A DNA stretch of 64,000 nucleotides. Source: Hordeum vulgare subsp. vulgare. Taxonomy: Eukaryota > Streptophyta > Magnoliopsida > Poales > Poaceae. Below are positions 21,839 to 33,213 of the stretch, one piece after another (position 1 is the first letter of the stretch; each line of letters begins with the position of its first letter). Position numbers and translations under genes: made by a program. A model generated the notes under the pieces. It was not told where the DNA came from and made no database searches. It worked only from the letters and a program-made list of their open reading frames with translations. Location: NCBI RefSeq assembly GCF_904849725.1, contig NC_058522.1, positions 336,293,029 through 336,357,028 on the forward strand, in the 5' to 3' direction.

Positions 21839-24096
21839 AGAGCTAGTAAATAAATCTTAGGGGCTGATTAGTGGAAAGCTTTTTGTGTAACGCAAGAAAA
21901 AGATCGCCCATAGGCAATTGAATATAACATGATATATACTTATGATGTGCAATGAGGGAGAGCCATACGCTAACACACTTTCTATACTTGGATCATATGC
22001 ACTTATGATTGGACCTCTAGCAAGTGTCCGCAACAACTAGAAATCATTAAGGTAAACCCAACCATAGCATTAAACATCAAGTCCTCTTTACTCCCATACG
22101 TGCACAACTCCATTATTCGGATGTAAGTTTCTGTCACTCTCGCCACCCACTATAAGCGAATCATGAACATATTGCAAACCCTCCAATGTGTATCCTTCAC
22201 GTGTGCGCATCACAGAAGGCACCTTAGGATAGCACCATATGAATACATAACTCATATCAATAACATCATATCACAATTAACCCGTAGGACAAAACGTATC
22301 TACTCAAACATCATAGGATAACCACATATCATTGGGAAATAGTACGTAGTGTTGAGCACCATGTTTAAGTAGAGAGTTACAGCGGGAAAATAGGTGCCAC
22401 ACCGCTGCATAGAGGGGGAGAGAGTTGGCGTTGGCGGCGGCAAGATTGTTGATGTAGATCGTCGTCACGCTCCTTGCTCCGACGACACTTCGGCGCCACC
22501 TGAAAAGAGGGGGAGAGAGCCCCCTCCTTCTTATTATTCCTTGGCCTACCCTAGATGGGAGGAGAGTTCTCCCTCTGGTCCATGGCCTCCATGCTGGCGG
22601 AGGGATGGTAGCCCCTTCGAGATTGGACCTCCCTTTCTATTATCTTCTGTTTCGTGCTCGTGTTTTCTGGCCCTTCATCGTTTTTGAAATTACTGGAGAT
22701 CCGTAACTCTGATCGGGCTGAAATTTTGAGGGGTTTTTTATCCATAAATTAGCTTTATTGCATTCGAGTAGAGCCCTAACCGACTTAAGGGGTGGCCACT
22801 AGACACCACCCCGCACAAGGGCGCCCAGGCGCGTCCTAATGTCTAGTGGAGGTCGTGGGCCTCTGTTTACATTGATTCCACCTCCCAAAAATCACATATA
22901 TTCCAAAATAATTCTCCATAATATTTTATCGCGTTTGTACTTTGTTTGGTATGGATATTCTAGGAAACAAAAACATGCAACAAATAGGAACTGACATTTG
23001 GCACTGGATCAACATGTTAGTACAATAAATCATATAAAATGTTGCCAAAAATATATAAAAGTTGTATAATATTGGCATCAAACAATAAAAAAAATATAGA
23101 TACGAAGGAGACATATCAACATCCCCAAGCGTAATTCCTACTCATCCTCGAGTAGGTAAATGATAAGAAGATAATTATTGATGTGGAATGCTTCCTAACA
23201 TAATCTTGATCATATATCTAATCATGGCATGAATATTAAGATACAAGTGATTCAAGGCAATAGTCTATCGTTTGATAAGAAGACATCCGTACTCAGGTTT
23301 ACTAGCAAACAACCATGTCCTTTAAAAATAACAATTCTAAAGAAAGCTATCCCTACAAAATCATATAACATGTCATGCTTGGTCTTCCTAGCATAAGGTA
23401 TAAATCATTAGCACCCCGGTGTTAAATCAAGCAATTGAATCGTACTTTTTAACTCGCTTCAGCTTTTTATTACTCGCTCAATACATGAGTGTGAACCATG
23501 GATATAGCATAAAGATGGAATAGAATTTGGTGGTAGGTTTCAAAGGGGTAAAAGTGAAGAAGAAGAAAGTCTCGGATCAACTCGGTGTATCAACAGGCTA
23601 TGGAGATGCCCATTAATAGATATCAATGCAAGGAGTTGGGATTACCATGCAGCGGATGCAATAAGAGATATAAGTGTATGAAAGCTAAATATGAAAACTA
23701 AGTGGGTGTGCATTAAACTCGATAATGAAAAATTCCCACTAGTATATGAAAGTGACAACATAGGAGATTCTCCATATGAAAAACATGGTGCTACTTTGAA
23801 GCACAAGTGTGGAATTTTCATGCCCCTTCTCTCTTTTCTCTCATTTTTTATTTTTTATTTTTCTTTCTTTCTCTTTGTTTCCTTTTTTTTCTTTTTTTCT
23901 CATTTTTGTGGTGGGCTCATTTGGCCTCCCCCATTTTTCATTTTTCATCCGGAGTCTCATCCCGACTTGTGGGGGAATCATAGTCTCCATCATCATTTTC
24001 TCACTCGGACAATGCTCTAATAATGAATAATGATGATCATCACACTTCTATTTACTTACAACTCAATATTACAAATCGATACCTAGAACAAAGTAT
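21839..24096 (-). mobile_element. Gypsy element G: 3' LTR and adjoining 3' internal region
   Basis: On the minus strand an LTR starts TGATATGTCTCCTTCG at 23118. The purine tract gcttggggatgt (23130-23119) precedes it. The LTR runs left to about 21860; that edge is uncertain. Within it, minus-strand hairpin-forming sequence (ccactagacacc ... gtctagtgg, 22795-22854) recalls the promoter hairpins of H, A and B. Positions 23131-24096 are non-coding 3' internal sequence with a long pyrimidine run (23827-23910). The rest of G is absent; N and K follow. Confidence 0.6.
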
Positions 24097-24276
24097 TGTT
24101 GGAATATGCCCTAGAGGCAATAATAAAATAGTTATTATTATATTTCCTGTTTCAAGATAATCGTTTATTATACATGCTAGAATTGTATTGAATGGAAACA
24201 CAAATACATGTGTGGATAAATAGACAAAACACTGTCCCGAGTAAGCCTCTAGTTAACTAGCTCGTTGATCAAAGAT
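24097..24276 (+). mobile_element. Fragment N: first 180 bp of an Angela-type LTR
   Basis: tgttggaatatgccctagag and the following 160 bases match the start of the LTRs of L at about 90 percent by eye. The match stops exactly where LTR K starts. The remainder of this LTR is not found elsewhere in the window. Confidence 0.85.
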
Positions 24277-24650
24277 TGTCGTGGTTTCTATCACAGTATA
24301 TGTCCTCGTGAGGGAACTTAGGTGTGAGGCCATCGCAGCTCTGTGGCGGTTTGAGAGGGGTTGGTCGGAATCGAGAGACGTGAGTTTACCGAGGTTCGGC
24401 CCCTCTGATGGAGGTAAAAGCCTACGTCCTTCTTGTGCTTCATTGATGAAGGTGATGATCTCGAGTACAAGGGTGCGGAATCGCTACCTCTAATCTCGAG
24501 GGTGTCTAATGTGTCTATCTCTAATGACTTGAACTTGTGAATCTGTCTAACTTGTCTATTTAGACGTCTCTAAAAACCCTACCTTAACTTGTCTCTTCAA
24601 ACGTCTAAAAACCTGACCCTCTCGGGGTGTCCCGCCCCTCCTTATATAAG

Positions 24651-24660
24651 CTAAGGGGGT
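24651..24660 (-). promoter_or_regulatory. TATA box in LTR K
   Basis: cttatataag followed on the minus strand by gaggggcgggac. Typical LTR core promoter context. Confidence 0.55.
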
Positions 24661-24874
24661 GCGTTACATGTAGATTCCAGGTAGGATTGAGGCTTAACCT
24701 ATTATGACTCTCCATCACGGGCTTATCTTCGTGGGCTTCTGATTCTCGGGCAGCTTACAATCGGGCTTCTCTTCGTGGGCTTCTGAATCCCGGGCAGCTT
24801 ATGACCAGGCGACTTACAACCGGGCTTCTCTTCATGACTCATCTTTAGGGACTCATCTCTAGAACTTGACTGTC

Positions 24875-25087
24875 TGACGGGTCATTGTGTGACGGGTCAT
24901 AACTGTGTGATGGGTCATTGTGTGACGGGTCATTGTATGACAGGTCATAACTGTCTGACGGGTCATTGTGTGACGAGTCATAACTGTCTGACGGGTCATA
25001 ACTATGTGATGGGTCATGACTGTGTGACGGGTCATGACTGTATGACGGGTCATAACTGTGTGACGGGTTATAACTGTCACCGGGTCA
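24875..25087. repeat. TGACGGGTCA repeat array in LTR K
   Basis: Twelve copies of tgacgggtca or one-base variants in about 210 bp, seven of them exact, separated by tgtg or taactgtg spacers. Each word is an interrupted palindrome (TGAC-GG-GTCA). TGACG is the core recognised by plant TGA-type bZIP factors. The array is about 220-430 bp upstream of the TATA box. Confidence 0.85.
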
Positions 25088-25110
25088 TACCGCGGGGTAT
25101 ATCCCCGACA

Positions 25111-25121
25111 TTAGCCCCCAG
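25111..25121 (-). other. Polypurine tract of K
   Basis: Minus-strand ctgggggctaa directly before the LTR. The same core recurs ten times in the array to its right. Confidence 0.75.
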
Positions 25122-25556
25122 GTTAGCTTGAATTTATTCATGGTAATCTCCTGAAATAAGAAGAGTAAATATGCTAAGTGACCGGCTCGCTCCCTTGGCC
25201 GGCTTATGAAGTGGCTCCTCAGAAATCCGGTCTCTTCTTCATATGAATGAGCCATCTTCACAATCATCTTGCAGGTGTATGTCCTTTGCAAAATAAAATA
25301 TTGAGAATACGACACCCATATGTCGTTGAGTCGGCCTCCAATGTTTCTTGGCGGGTCACCTCCGCCGGGTCAAAATCATTGATCATGCTGGTCCACAGAC
25401 TCTAATTGGCTTGATAAAATTATTGGGAATAAAGAAATCCATCTGATGTTGAGCCGGTCTTTCAATGCTTGAACTCCATGAATAAATACGACCAGTCTTG
25501 CTCACATTGACATCTTGAAAGTGCTCTTCAATTTTTTGACATATCCATATTACCTA

Positions 25557-26340
25557 TAGCCCCCAAGCTCCAAGTTTATCAATTCATGATGACTTGGAGA
25601 TTTGTAATAATATCTTTGACCATGTAGCCCCCAAGTGTCGGGTTGTCTTGCCTGCAGCAACCTAGGACTTGTAATCATCTTATATTTATAAAGCTTCAGC
25701 TGGTGTACCCCCAAGGGCCGGCTCATCAGTGAGTGATGGGCCGGGTCTTCAATTTGGACCTCATGATTTGTGAAAACAACTGAGTGATGTATCTCCCAAG
25801 TGCCGGGTTGTCTCGCCTGCAGCAACCCGGGACTTTAGAATTTTTGATCTTAATAGTGTAGCCCCGAAGTGAAGGGCCAATTGCTTGCTGCGACTCGGGA
25901 CTTCCACATTTTTCTCCTTTGAAAATAAAACATCATATGATGTAGCCCCCAAGGGTCGGGTCATTATGCAATAATGAGCAGGGACTTTGTAAATCTGATT
26001 AAGTAAACTTGAGCAGCAATGTGTAGCCCCCAAGGGTTGGGTCATTATAAAAATGATGAATCAGTTCTTCCTTGAATCTATACTTGAATAAAGAGCAATA
26101 TGTAGCCCCCTAGGTCCGGCTTATCTCCTTGAGGCAGCCAGGTCTGATGATGATGTGATGATTTGAAAGAGCAGTTTGCATGAGCCCCCAAGTGTTATGG
26201 TGCATGCTTGCAGCGATATGGGACTTCCATACTTTGACGTAATCTTGATTTGAATAATGTAGCCCCCAAGTGCCAGGTCTTGTGCGTGCAGCGACTCGGG
26301 ACTATTCCTTCCATTGTAGAATAAAATCATATCCACTCTG
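25557..26340 (-). repeat. ~80-bp degenerate tandem array with polypurine-tract-like cores
   Basis: Ten cores of the type gtagcccccaag (minus strand cttgggggctac) start at about 25558, 25626, 25707, 25791, 25860, 25944, 26025, 26104, 26183 and 26261, spaced 68-84 bp. Most are followed by tgccgggt...gcctgcagcaac..gggactt. The core equals the genuine polypurine tract of K at 25111. Confidence 0.85.
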
Positions 26341-27848
26341 TGAACTGATGATCCCTTCGTGATGAAAGAAATCATTGACCATGGTTGTAATGTAACCCAG
26401 CAAATATATCCTCGAGAAATCCATATGTTTGAGAAATCCATAAGTGTTATAGTTTACTACAGAGCACAAGTTGAAAAAAAATCCAAGAGTCGGTCAATTA
26501 GATGACCCGACATTATATGTGATAGGGAGGCTCTTCGGCAATAGTCAATTCTTTCGAGCTGGCTTAAAAATCCCAATTATTTAACACTGGTTATGATAAA
26601 CCATGATGAAAATCCAGCCATATTGGCATTCAAAGATTTATTTGCATCTGCAGAAATTTATGCTTTGACCCGGTTTGAAGACCGGCATGATATGTATGTA
26701 TGATGCATAATGCAATGCAAGATGATGCATGTATATGATAAAATAATGCCGGGTTTCTGACAAAAAATAACACCATATAAGGCATTAAATTAGTTTTAAT
26801 GAAGGTTTTGGCATTACCTTTTAATATAAGCCGCCTTTGGTGAGCTTCATAGTCACCATGCTTTGCATGAACTGGTAAGAATATTGAATCCTTGCCCGAA
26901 AAAGATAACACCATATAGGGTATTGAATTGTTATAAATAAGCCGACTCAGTGAGTCACGGCGGGTAGACGGGCTTGTAAGGCTCTAGTCATAGCCTAAGA
27001 GATTTTTAGACTGGCTGATCAGGCAAAGTCAAGCTTTAGTGAAGCAGGTTCAGTGAACCCATGGTTTGTCTATTTTCCATATGTTGGCTCTCGCAAGTAC
27101 CTCAATGTTTTAACCTTGGGAGTTCAGGGTCCAATATTTGGATTGACTCACCAAGAGTACACGACCCTTATGGGCGAGTAGCAAAACACACAGTCCAGTA
27201 TAACCATTTAGTAATGCATTAATTTTTCGCTAGACAAGAGGGTATTAAGGCGGGACTCAATGAGTCAGAAGCACCCAAATGACCTATGATCAAGGAAAAA
27301 CGGGCATAGGATAGCAGAAGACAATGCTATTACTGCTAAATGACTTGGGAACTAGTAGCCCCAAGGAAGCCGATTTTGATCGTTCATGATCATACATAGG
27401 CGCCTATGTTTGAACCGTGCATCGTGGCAACTTTTATCCTCTTTTGCTTTACCAGTATCCATGCTTGAATGAGCGCAACGTGGCGGCTTATCCTCTTTGA
27501 AACTGATAGGACCCATGTTTGAATGACCTCCTTGGCGGCGGCTCATCCTCTTGGGCGGCTTTTAAATCATCCACCAATGAGGCAGGGCACCCATATTTGG
27601 GTGGTCGCATCATGGCGACTTGTCTTCTTGGGTGACCTTAAATCTTTTCGCTAATGAGGCAGCAGCCTCCGGGACCGGCTCGACTTCCCTGTAATGACCC
27701 TGGGTTCTTGAATTATTCAGCCCGGTTGAATCTGCCGAGCCATGCCTGTGTTGCCCCCGAGTCATAAGTCGACTCAAGGAGGCGGCTTGAGAGTCTCCAT
27801 ACTTGATTGTGACATAAGCCGGTATAATATTGATGGTTGCGCACGTCT
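26341..27848 (-). other. Non-coding internal DNA of K
   Basis: No ORF with family resemblance. Loose repeats of ggcggctcatcctcttgggcgg-like words occur at 27440-27640. Nothing else seen. Confidence 0.45.
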
Positions 27849-28100
27849 GTTGGGTGGTTCAAAACCGTACCGATATGTTGATGTCGTCCGGACCATGAGG
27901 GCGACGTCTTGCATCCGTCTGTTGGGCGGCTCGTATAAGTGAGCACTGCACCGATATGTTGATGTTATCCCGATCGTGAGGGCGGCGTCTTGCGTCTGTC
28001 TGTTGGGCGGCTCGTATAAGCGAGCACTGCACTGACGGGTTGATGTAAACCAGACCATGGGGGTGGCGTCTTGCATGTGTCTTTGCACAACTTGCATAGG
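27849..28100 (-). repeat. 81-bp tandem repeats, open as a 27-residue protein repeat
   Basis: gttgggcggctcg-like starts fall at 27849, 27921 and 28002, with a diverged one at 28083 (spacing 72, 81, 81). All are multiples of three, and the minus frame 28097-27774 stays open, giving units with YEPPNRQTQDAAL. Whether it is translated is unknown. Confidence 0.7.
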
Positions 28101-28143
28101 CGAGCACTACACCGGCGGGTTGAGTTGAATGCGAGAGTTGTCT

Positions 28144-28612
28144 GACGATTTGGCACGGACTCGAGAATCGGTCACGGCGTTGTAAGCCGTCTTGGTCACT
28201 CGGACATGAGAATTGTCCGCGTCATTGTAAGTTGTCTTGGTCGCGCGGACGTGAGAGTTGGACGCGTCGTTTTAAGACGTCTTGGTCACCCGGATGTGAG
28301 AGTTGGACGCGTCATTGTAAGACGTCTTGGTTGCGCGGATGTGAGAGTTGGCCGCGTCGTTGTAAGCCGTCTTGGTCATGCGGACGTGAGAGTTGGCTGC
28401 GTTGTTGTAAGCCGTCTTGGTCACGCGGACGTGATAGTTGGCCGCGTCATTGTGAGTCGGTGCGGACGGCGAGTCGCCCGTGTCGTTGTAGACCGTCTTG
28501 GTCGCACGGACATGATAGTTGGCTGCGTCATTGTAAGCCGGTGTGGACGGGGAGTCGCCCATGTCGTTGTAGACCGGTGCGGACGGTGAGTCGCCCGCGA
28601 CGTTGAGTGACA
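28144..28612 (-). repeat. 45-bp tandem repeats
   Basis: gtcttggtc starts at 28189, 28234, 28279, 28324, 28369 and 28414, an exact 45-bp period. A 45 + 36 bp alternation follows (28459, 28495). Units encode 15-residue repeats on the minus strand. Confidence 0.9.
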
Positions 28613-28622
28613 GGAGCTTCAT
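28272..28622 (-). CDS. Possible repeat protein in K (116 aa)
   Basis: A minus-strand ORF starts MKLLSLNVAGDSPSAP at 28622 and continues as 15-residue repeats of the type TAYNDAANSHVRMTK, with 12-residue variants containing GDSPSAP. A stop falls at 28272, and the repeat array carries on past it in the same frame. No known domain. The opposite strand is equally open because of the 45-bp period, so the ORF may be only a by-product of the array. Confidence 0.25.
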   Translation of the reverse strand: MKLLSLNVAGDSPSAPVYNDMGDSPSTPAYNDAANYHVRATKTVYNDTGDSPSAPTHNDAANYHVRVTKTAYNNAANSHVRMTKTAYNDAANSHIRATKTSYNDASNSHIRVTKTS

Positions 28623-28977
28623 ACTCGTAATATGATGCCGCTTTTGTATTGAATAATTGTCATGCGTAGTAAAATATTACAGGCCAGAGAAATTGTTTTC
28701 ATAAACAATAATGTATGCTAAAGAAAATGACAGGAAGGATATCACCTCACGGTTTTTTTTCTTTGTCTCCGCTCCAAGTGCAAATGCCTTGACATGCAAA
28801 ACCTCGGGGATTGTGAGATGTAGGAGCATCCTTCTTTCCTCAACATACTTCCTCGCGGACCAGCGGCAAGTGGAAACTTCTGTCTATATTAATCTATCCT
28901 TGGCCCTTGATATCCGCGTGCACTCTGTAACATTGACGATGGAGCAAACCTGAAACCTTGATTTGTTGAGATTGTAC
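28623..28977 (+). pseudogene. Gene-like fragment of unknown identity, left half
   Basis: The sequence differs from the surrounding repeats and is not LTR-like. From about 28745 an open frame reads through SGIVRCRSILLSSTYFLAD and VETSVYINLSLALDIRVHS to a stop at 28950. Past that stop it keeps coding character up to the L insertion, and the same frame continues at 58050 on the other side. I do not recognise the protein. It could be the last exon of a decayed host gene or a transduplicated fragment. Codon use is mixed and there are stops, so it is not functional. Confidence 0.3.
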
Positions 28978-30753
28978 TGTTGGAAATATGCCCTAGAGGC
29001 AATAATAAAATAGTTATTATTATATTTCCTTTTTCAAGATATACGTTTATTATCCATGCTATAATTGTATTGAATGGAAACATAAATGCATGTGTGGATA
29101 TATAGACAAAACAGTGTCCCTAGTGAGCCTCTAGTTGACTAGCATGTTGATCAAGGATGGTTAAGGTTTCCTAACCATAGACAAGTGTTGTCACTTGATG
29201 ACGGGATCACATCATTGGGAGAATGATGTGAAGGACGAGACCCAAACTATAAATGTAGCATGTCATCATGTCATTTTGTTGCTATTGTTTTCTGCATGTC
29301 AACTATTCATTCCTATGACCATGAGATCATGTAACTCACTGACACCGGAGGAATGCCTTGTGTGTATTAAACGTTGCAATGTTACTGGGTCACTATAAAG
29401 GTACACTACAGGCATATCCAAAGGTGTCCATTGAGTTAGCATGGATCAAGACTGGGATTTGTCACTCTGTGTGACACAAAGGTATCTCGGGGGCCACTCG
29501 GTAATACAACATCACATACAAGCCTTGCAAGCAATGTGGCTAAAGAGTTAGTCACGGGATCTTGTATTACGTAACGAGTAAAGAGACTTGTCGGTGACGA
29601 TATTGAAATAGGTATGGGGATACCGACGATCAAATATCGGGCAAGTAACATACCGAAGGACAAAGGGAATGATGTACGGGATTGTTTGAATCCTTGACAT
29701 AGAAGTACAACCGATAAGATCTTTGTAGAATATGTAGGATCCAATATGGACGTCCAGGTCCCGCTATTGGATATTGACCGGAGAGTGTCTTAGATCATGT
29801 CTACATAGTTCTCGAACCCGCAGGGTCTACACACTTAAGGTTCGGTGACGTTTATGTATAGTTGAGTTATAGGTGTTGGTGATCGAAGTTTTGTTTGGAG
29901 TCCCGGATGAGATCCCGGACGTGACGAGGGTTTCCGGAATGGTCTGGAAACAAAGATTGATATATAGGAAGTTGATATTTGGATTCCGGAAGGATTTCGA
30001 GCACTACCGGGAGTGTGTCGGGAGTGACGAATGGGTTCCGGGGCCCCACTAGGTGGGCCCACCACGCCCCAAGGGGTCCACATGGGTTTATTGGATTTGC
30101 AATAAGGCTTAATGGGCTGACAAGTAATCCAAGGAAAGCCCATGAGGAGAAAGGTGGAAAATCCAAAAGAGGTGGGCAATTTAGGAAGGAGTCCTAATCC
30201 AAGTAGGATTGGAAGAGGACTCCTCCCTCCTCCACTTCGTCCGAGCCAAGGAGGCTCTCCTTGGTGACCAAGGCGAGCCCCTCCCCCTCCTATATATACT
30301 AGAGGTTTTAAGGTTTTGAGACACAACTTTAGCCACGTGCAACCCTACCCTCTAGTTCGTAGTTCTTCCTCTAGTTCGGATTTTTGCGGTGCTTAGGCGA
30401 AGCCCTGCAAAAATAGATCATCACTACCACCGGCGCGCCGTCATGCTGCCGTAGAAATCATCTACTTCCCCATCTCTCTTGCTGGATCAAGAAGGTGGAG
30501 ATCGTCATCGAGCTATACGTGTGCTGAACGCGGAGGTGCCGTCCGTTCGGTGCCAGATCGGGACGGATCGTGGGACTGCGGTGATTTGAATAACGGAGAA
30601 AGTTCCACTACATCGATCGCGTTTATTAACACTTCCCACTTAGTGATTTACAAGGGTATGTGGATCTGATCTCCCTCTCGTAGATGATCAGCACCATAAC
30701 AGGTCTTCGTGTGCATAGGAATTTTTTTGTTTCCCATACAACGTTCTCCAACA
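28978..30753 (+). repeat. 5' LTR of L
   Basis: 1776 bp. TATA box tatatata at 30291-30298 after a C-rich stretch. Ends ctccaaca. ORFs in it on either strand are not genes. Confidence 0.95.
30291..30299 (+). promoter_or_regulatory. TATA box of L (5' LTR)
   Basis: ctcctatatatactag, the canonical core promoter position for Angela/BARE1 LTRs. The 3' LTR has the same box at 57581-57588. Confidence 0.7.
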
Positions 30754-31560
30754 GTGGCATCATGAGCTAGGTTCATGCGTAGATGATATCTCGAGTAGAA
30801 CACAAAAGTTTTTGTGGGCGTTGATGTTCGATTTGCTGCCCTCCTTAGTATTTTCTCAATTCAGCGGTATTTTTGGATTGAAGCGGCCCAGACCAACCTT
30901 ACTCGTACGCTTACGAGAGACCGGTTTCATCGACTAACATGCAACTTGTTGCATAAAGATGACTAGCGGGTGTCAGTTTCTTCAACTTTATTTGAATCTG
31001 ATTGGACCGAGGCGGTCCTTGGAGAAGGTTAAATAGCAATTTTCATATCACCAGTGTGGCTTTGCGTAAGTAAGATGCGATCATACTAGATACCCATAAC
31101 AGCCACGTAAAACATGCAACAACAAATTAGAGGACGTCTAACTTGTTTTTGCAGGGTATGCATGTGATGTGATATGGCGAAAGACATGATGTGATATATT
31201 GGATGTATGAGATGATCATGTTATAATAGTTAAATATCGACTTGCACGTCGATGCTACGACAACCGGCAGGAGCCATAGGGTTGTCTTTAAACTAACATT
31301 CGTGCTTGCAGATGCATTTACTATATTCCTAGGTAGTAGCTTTAGTAGTAATAGCATAGATAGCACAATAACCTCGATGGCGGCACGATGATGGAGATCA
31401 TGGTGTGGTGCCGATGACGATGAAGATTATGCCGGTGCTTTGGTGATGGAGATCAAGAAGCACAAGATCATGTCCATATCATGTCACTTATGATTTGCAT
31501 GTGATGTTAATCCTATTATGCACCTTATCTTTCTTAGAACGACAATAGAATTATAAGGTG
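30754..31560 (+). other. Primer site and first part of the leader of L
   Basis: gtggcatcatgagctagg from 30754 is a two-mismatch version of the initiator tRNA-Met primer site (tggtatcagagc). The rest to 31560 is untranslated leader, cut by A at the TSD atccc (31561-31565). Confidence 0.75.
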
Positions 31561-31565
31561 ATCCC

Positions 31566-33213
31566 TCTTGACGTGCAACTATTCCTGACTTCATGCCTCC
31601 ACGGCAAGGGAGCCAGAAAGGAGCTGCTCCCAATTGCTCAACAATTAGAAATTGTCTTGCAATAACCCACCAACGCGTGGGATCGAGGCAGTTTTTGAGG
31701 GTAGAGTATTCAACCCAAATTTGTTGGTTCGCACGACGGGAAGTGAAAGAATATTCTCAAGTATTAGCAGCTGAATGCATCAGATTCAACCACACCTAAA
31801 AGATTAGTGTCTGCAAGCAAAGTATCAGTAGCAAAGTAGTATGATAGCAACGGTGCCAGAAACGATTTGTTGACGAGGCAGACTATTTCTAACGGTTGTA
31901 TCAATGGCGCCAGAAAAGTATTGTAGAAGGTAGCAACAGTGTAACGAGTAACAGCAGTGGCAAGGAACAACAGTAGTGACAGGAGTAGCAAGTAGAAACA
32001 GTAGCAAGTAACAACATCAGCAAGTAACAGTAGCGGCAACAATAGTAACAGCAGCAGAGCAAAACAAGTAACAGCAGCAGCAACAGTAGTAATAGCAGCA
32101 GAGCAAAACAAGTAACAACAGCAGTGGGACAAACTCGTAAGCAATGGGTCGGTGATTTGTCGGGTGATATTCATCATGCAGCATTTATAACACGGAGAGA
32201 TATGTGGCTAGCTCCCGTTTGTCAATGTGATGTAGGCATGCATTCCATGTGTCATCAGACGTGCTTAGGGAAAAGAACTTGCATGGCATCTATTGTCCAT
32301 CCCTCCCGTGGCAGCGGGGTCCAAAAGGATACTACGGGATATTAAGGTTCTCCTTTTAATAAAGAACCGGACCAACGCATTAGCACTTGGTGAACACATG
32401 AACTCCTCAAACTATGGTCATCACCGGGAGTGGTTCCGGTTATTGTCACTCCGGGGTTGCCGGGTCATAACACATAGTAGGTAACTACAACTTGCAAGAT
32501 CGGATCTAAAACACACATATATTGGTGACAACATAATAATTTCAGATCTGAAATCATGGCACTCGGGCCCTAGTGACAAGCATTAAGCATGGCAAAGTAG
32601 TAGCAACATCAATCTGAGAACATAGTGGATACTAGGGATCAATCCCCGTCAAAACTAACTTGATTACATGATAGATCTCATCCTACTCATCACCGCCCAG
32701 CGAGCCTACGAATAGATTACTCACGAACGATGAAGAGCTTCATGGAATTGGAGAGGGAAGAAGGTTGATGATGACGATGGCGACGATCTCCTTGATCCGG
32801 AGCCCAAAACGCGATGTGGCGGCGCCTCTGGATTATGAAACGCGATGAAATCTTCTCTCCTGATTTTTTTCGGGACGAAAGGGAATAAATAGAGCTGAGT
32901 TTGGGGGCGGCGGAGCCACGTCGGCCCCACAAGCTTGGTTGCCGCGGCCAGGGGGGCGCGGCGATAGGGCTTGTGGCCCACTGGCCCGTCCCCTCCGGTG
33001 GATCTTTGCGCAGGTATTTTTCATATTTTCCATAAATATTCTCCGTAAATTTTCAGGACGTTCCGAGAACTTTCATTTCTGCACAAAAACAACACCATGG
33101 CAATTCTGCTGAAAACAGCGTCAGTCCGGGTTAGTTCCATTCAAATCACGCAAATTAGAATCCAAAACAAGGGCAAAAGAGTTTGGAAAAGTAGATACGA
33201 TGGAGACGTATCA
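31566..33213 (-). repeat. 3' LTR of A
   Basis: 1648 bp. Contains a trinucleotide-like array (agcaacagtagcaagtaaca words, 31930-32130), the GC hairpin near 32930-32975 and a TATA-like ctatttattc (32885-32894) on the minus strand. Confidence 0.9.

Larger units (their letters stand above)
24277..25110 (-). repeat. 3' LTR of K
   Basis: 834 bp with TG...CA ends. A TATA-like cttatataag (24651-24660, itself palindromic) lies in a C-rich context, and a TGACGGGTCA array (24875-25087) lies upstream of it on the minus strand. Confidence 0.8.
24277..28622 (-). mobile_element. LTR retrotransposon K: 3' LTR and repeat-rich internal region
   Basis: On the minus strand the LTR reads tgtcggggatat ... ccacgaca (25110 to 24277, 834 bp) and is preceded by a polypurine tract ctgggggctaa (25121-25111). 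The internal DNA to the right contains no gag or pol motif. It is dominated by tandem arrays: ~80 bp units at 25557-26340, 81-bp units at 27849-28100 and 45-bp units at 28144-28612. The right end, primer site and second LTR are not visible, and the boundary at 28622 is where the repeats stop. Probably a non-autonomous Gypsy-type element; family not identified. Confidence 0.6.

Noticed and set aside
23809..24030. Plus-strand ORFs rich in Phe and Ser that look like membrane segments
   Set aside because: They translate a T/C-rich low-complexity tract in the internal DNA of G.
24889..25131. Plus-strand 80-aa ORF with repeated TGHNCVTGH-like residues, resembling a His/Cys repeat protein
   Set aside because: It is a translation of the TGACGGGTCA array inside LTR K, open on both strands, with unit lengths that are not constant multiples of three.
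25557..26340. Regularly spaced repeats that could be mistaken for a CRISPR array
   Set aside because: Units are degenerate, spacers are themselves repeated, and the setting is a plant retroelement.
29835..30326. 163-aa minus-strand ORF in the LTR of L
   Set aside because: It lies fully in a regulatory LTR region and is broken in the sister LTR.
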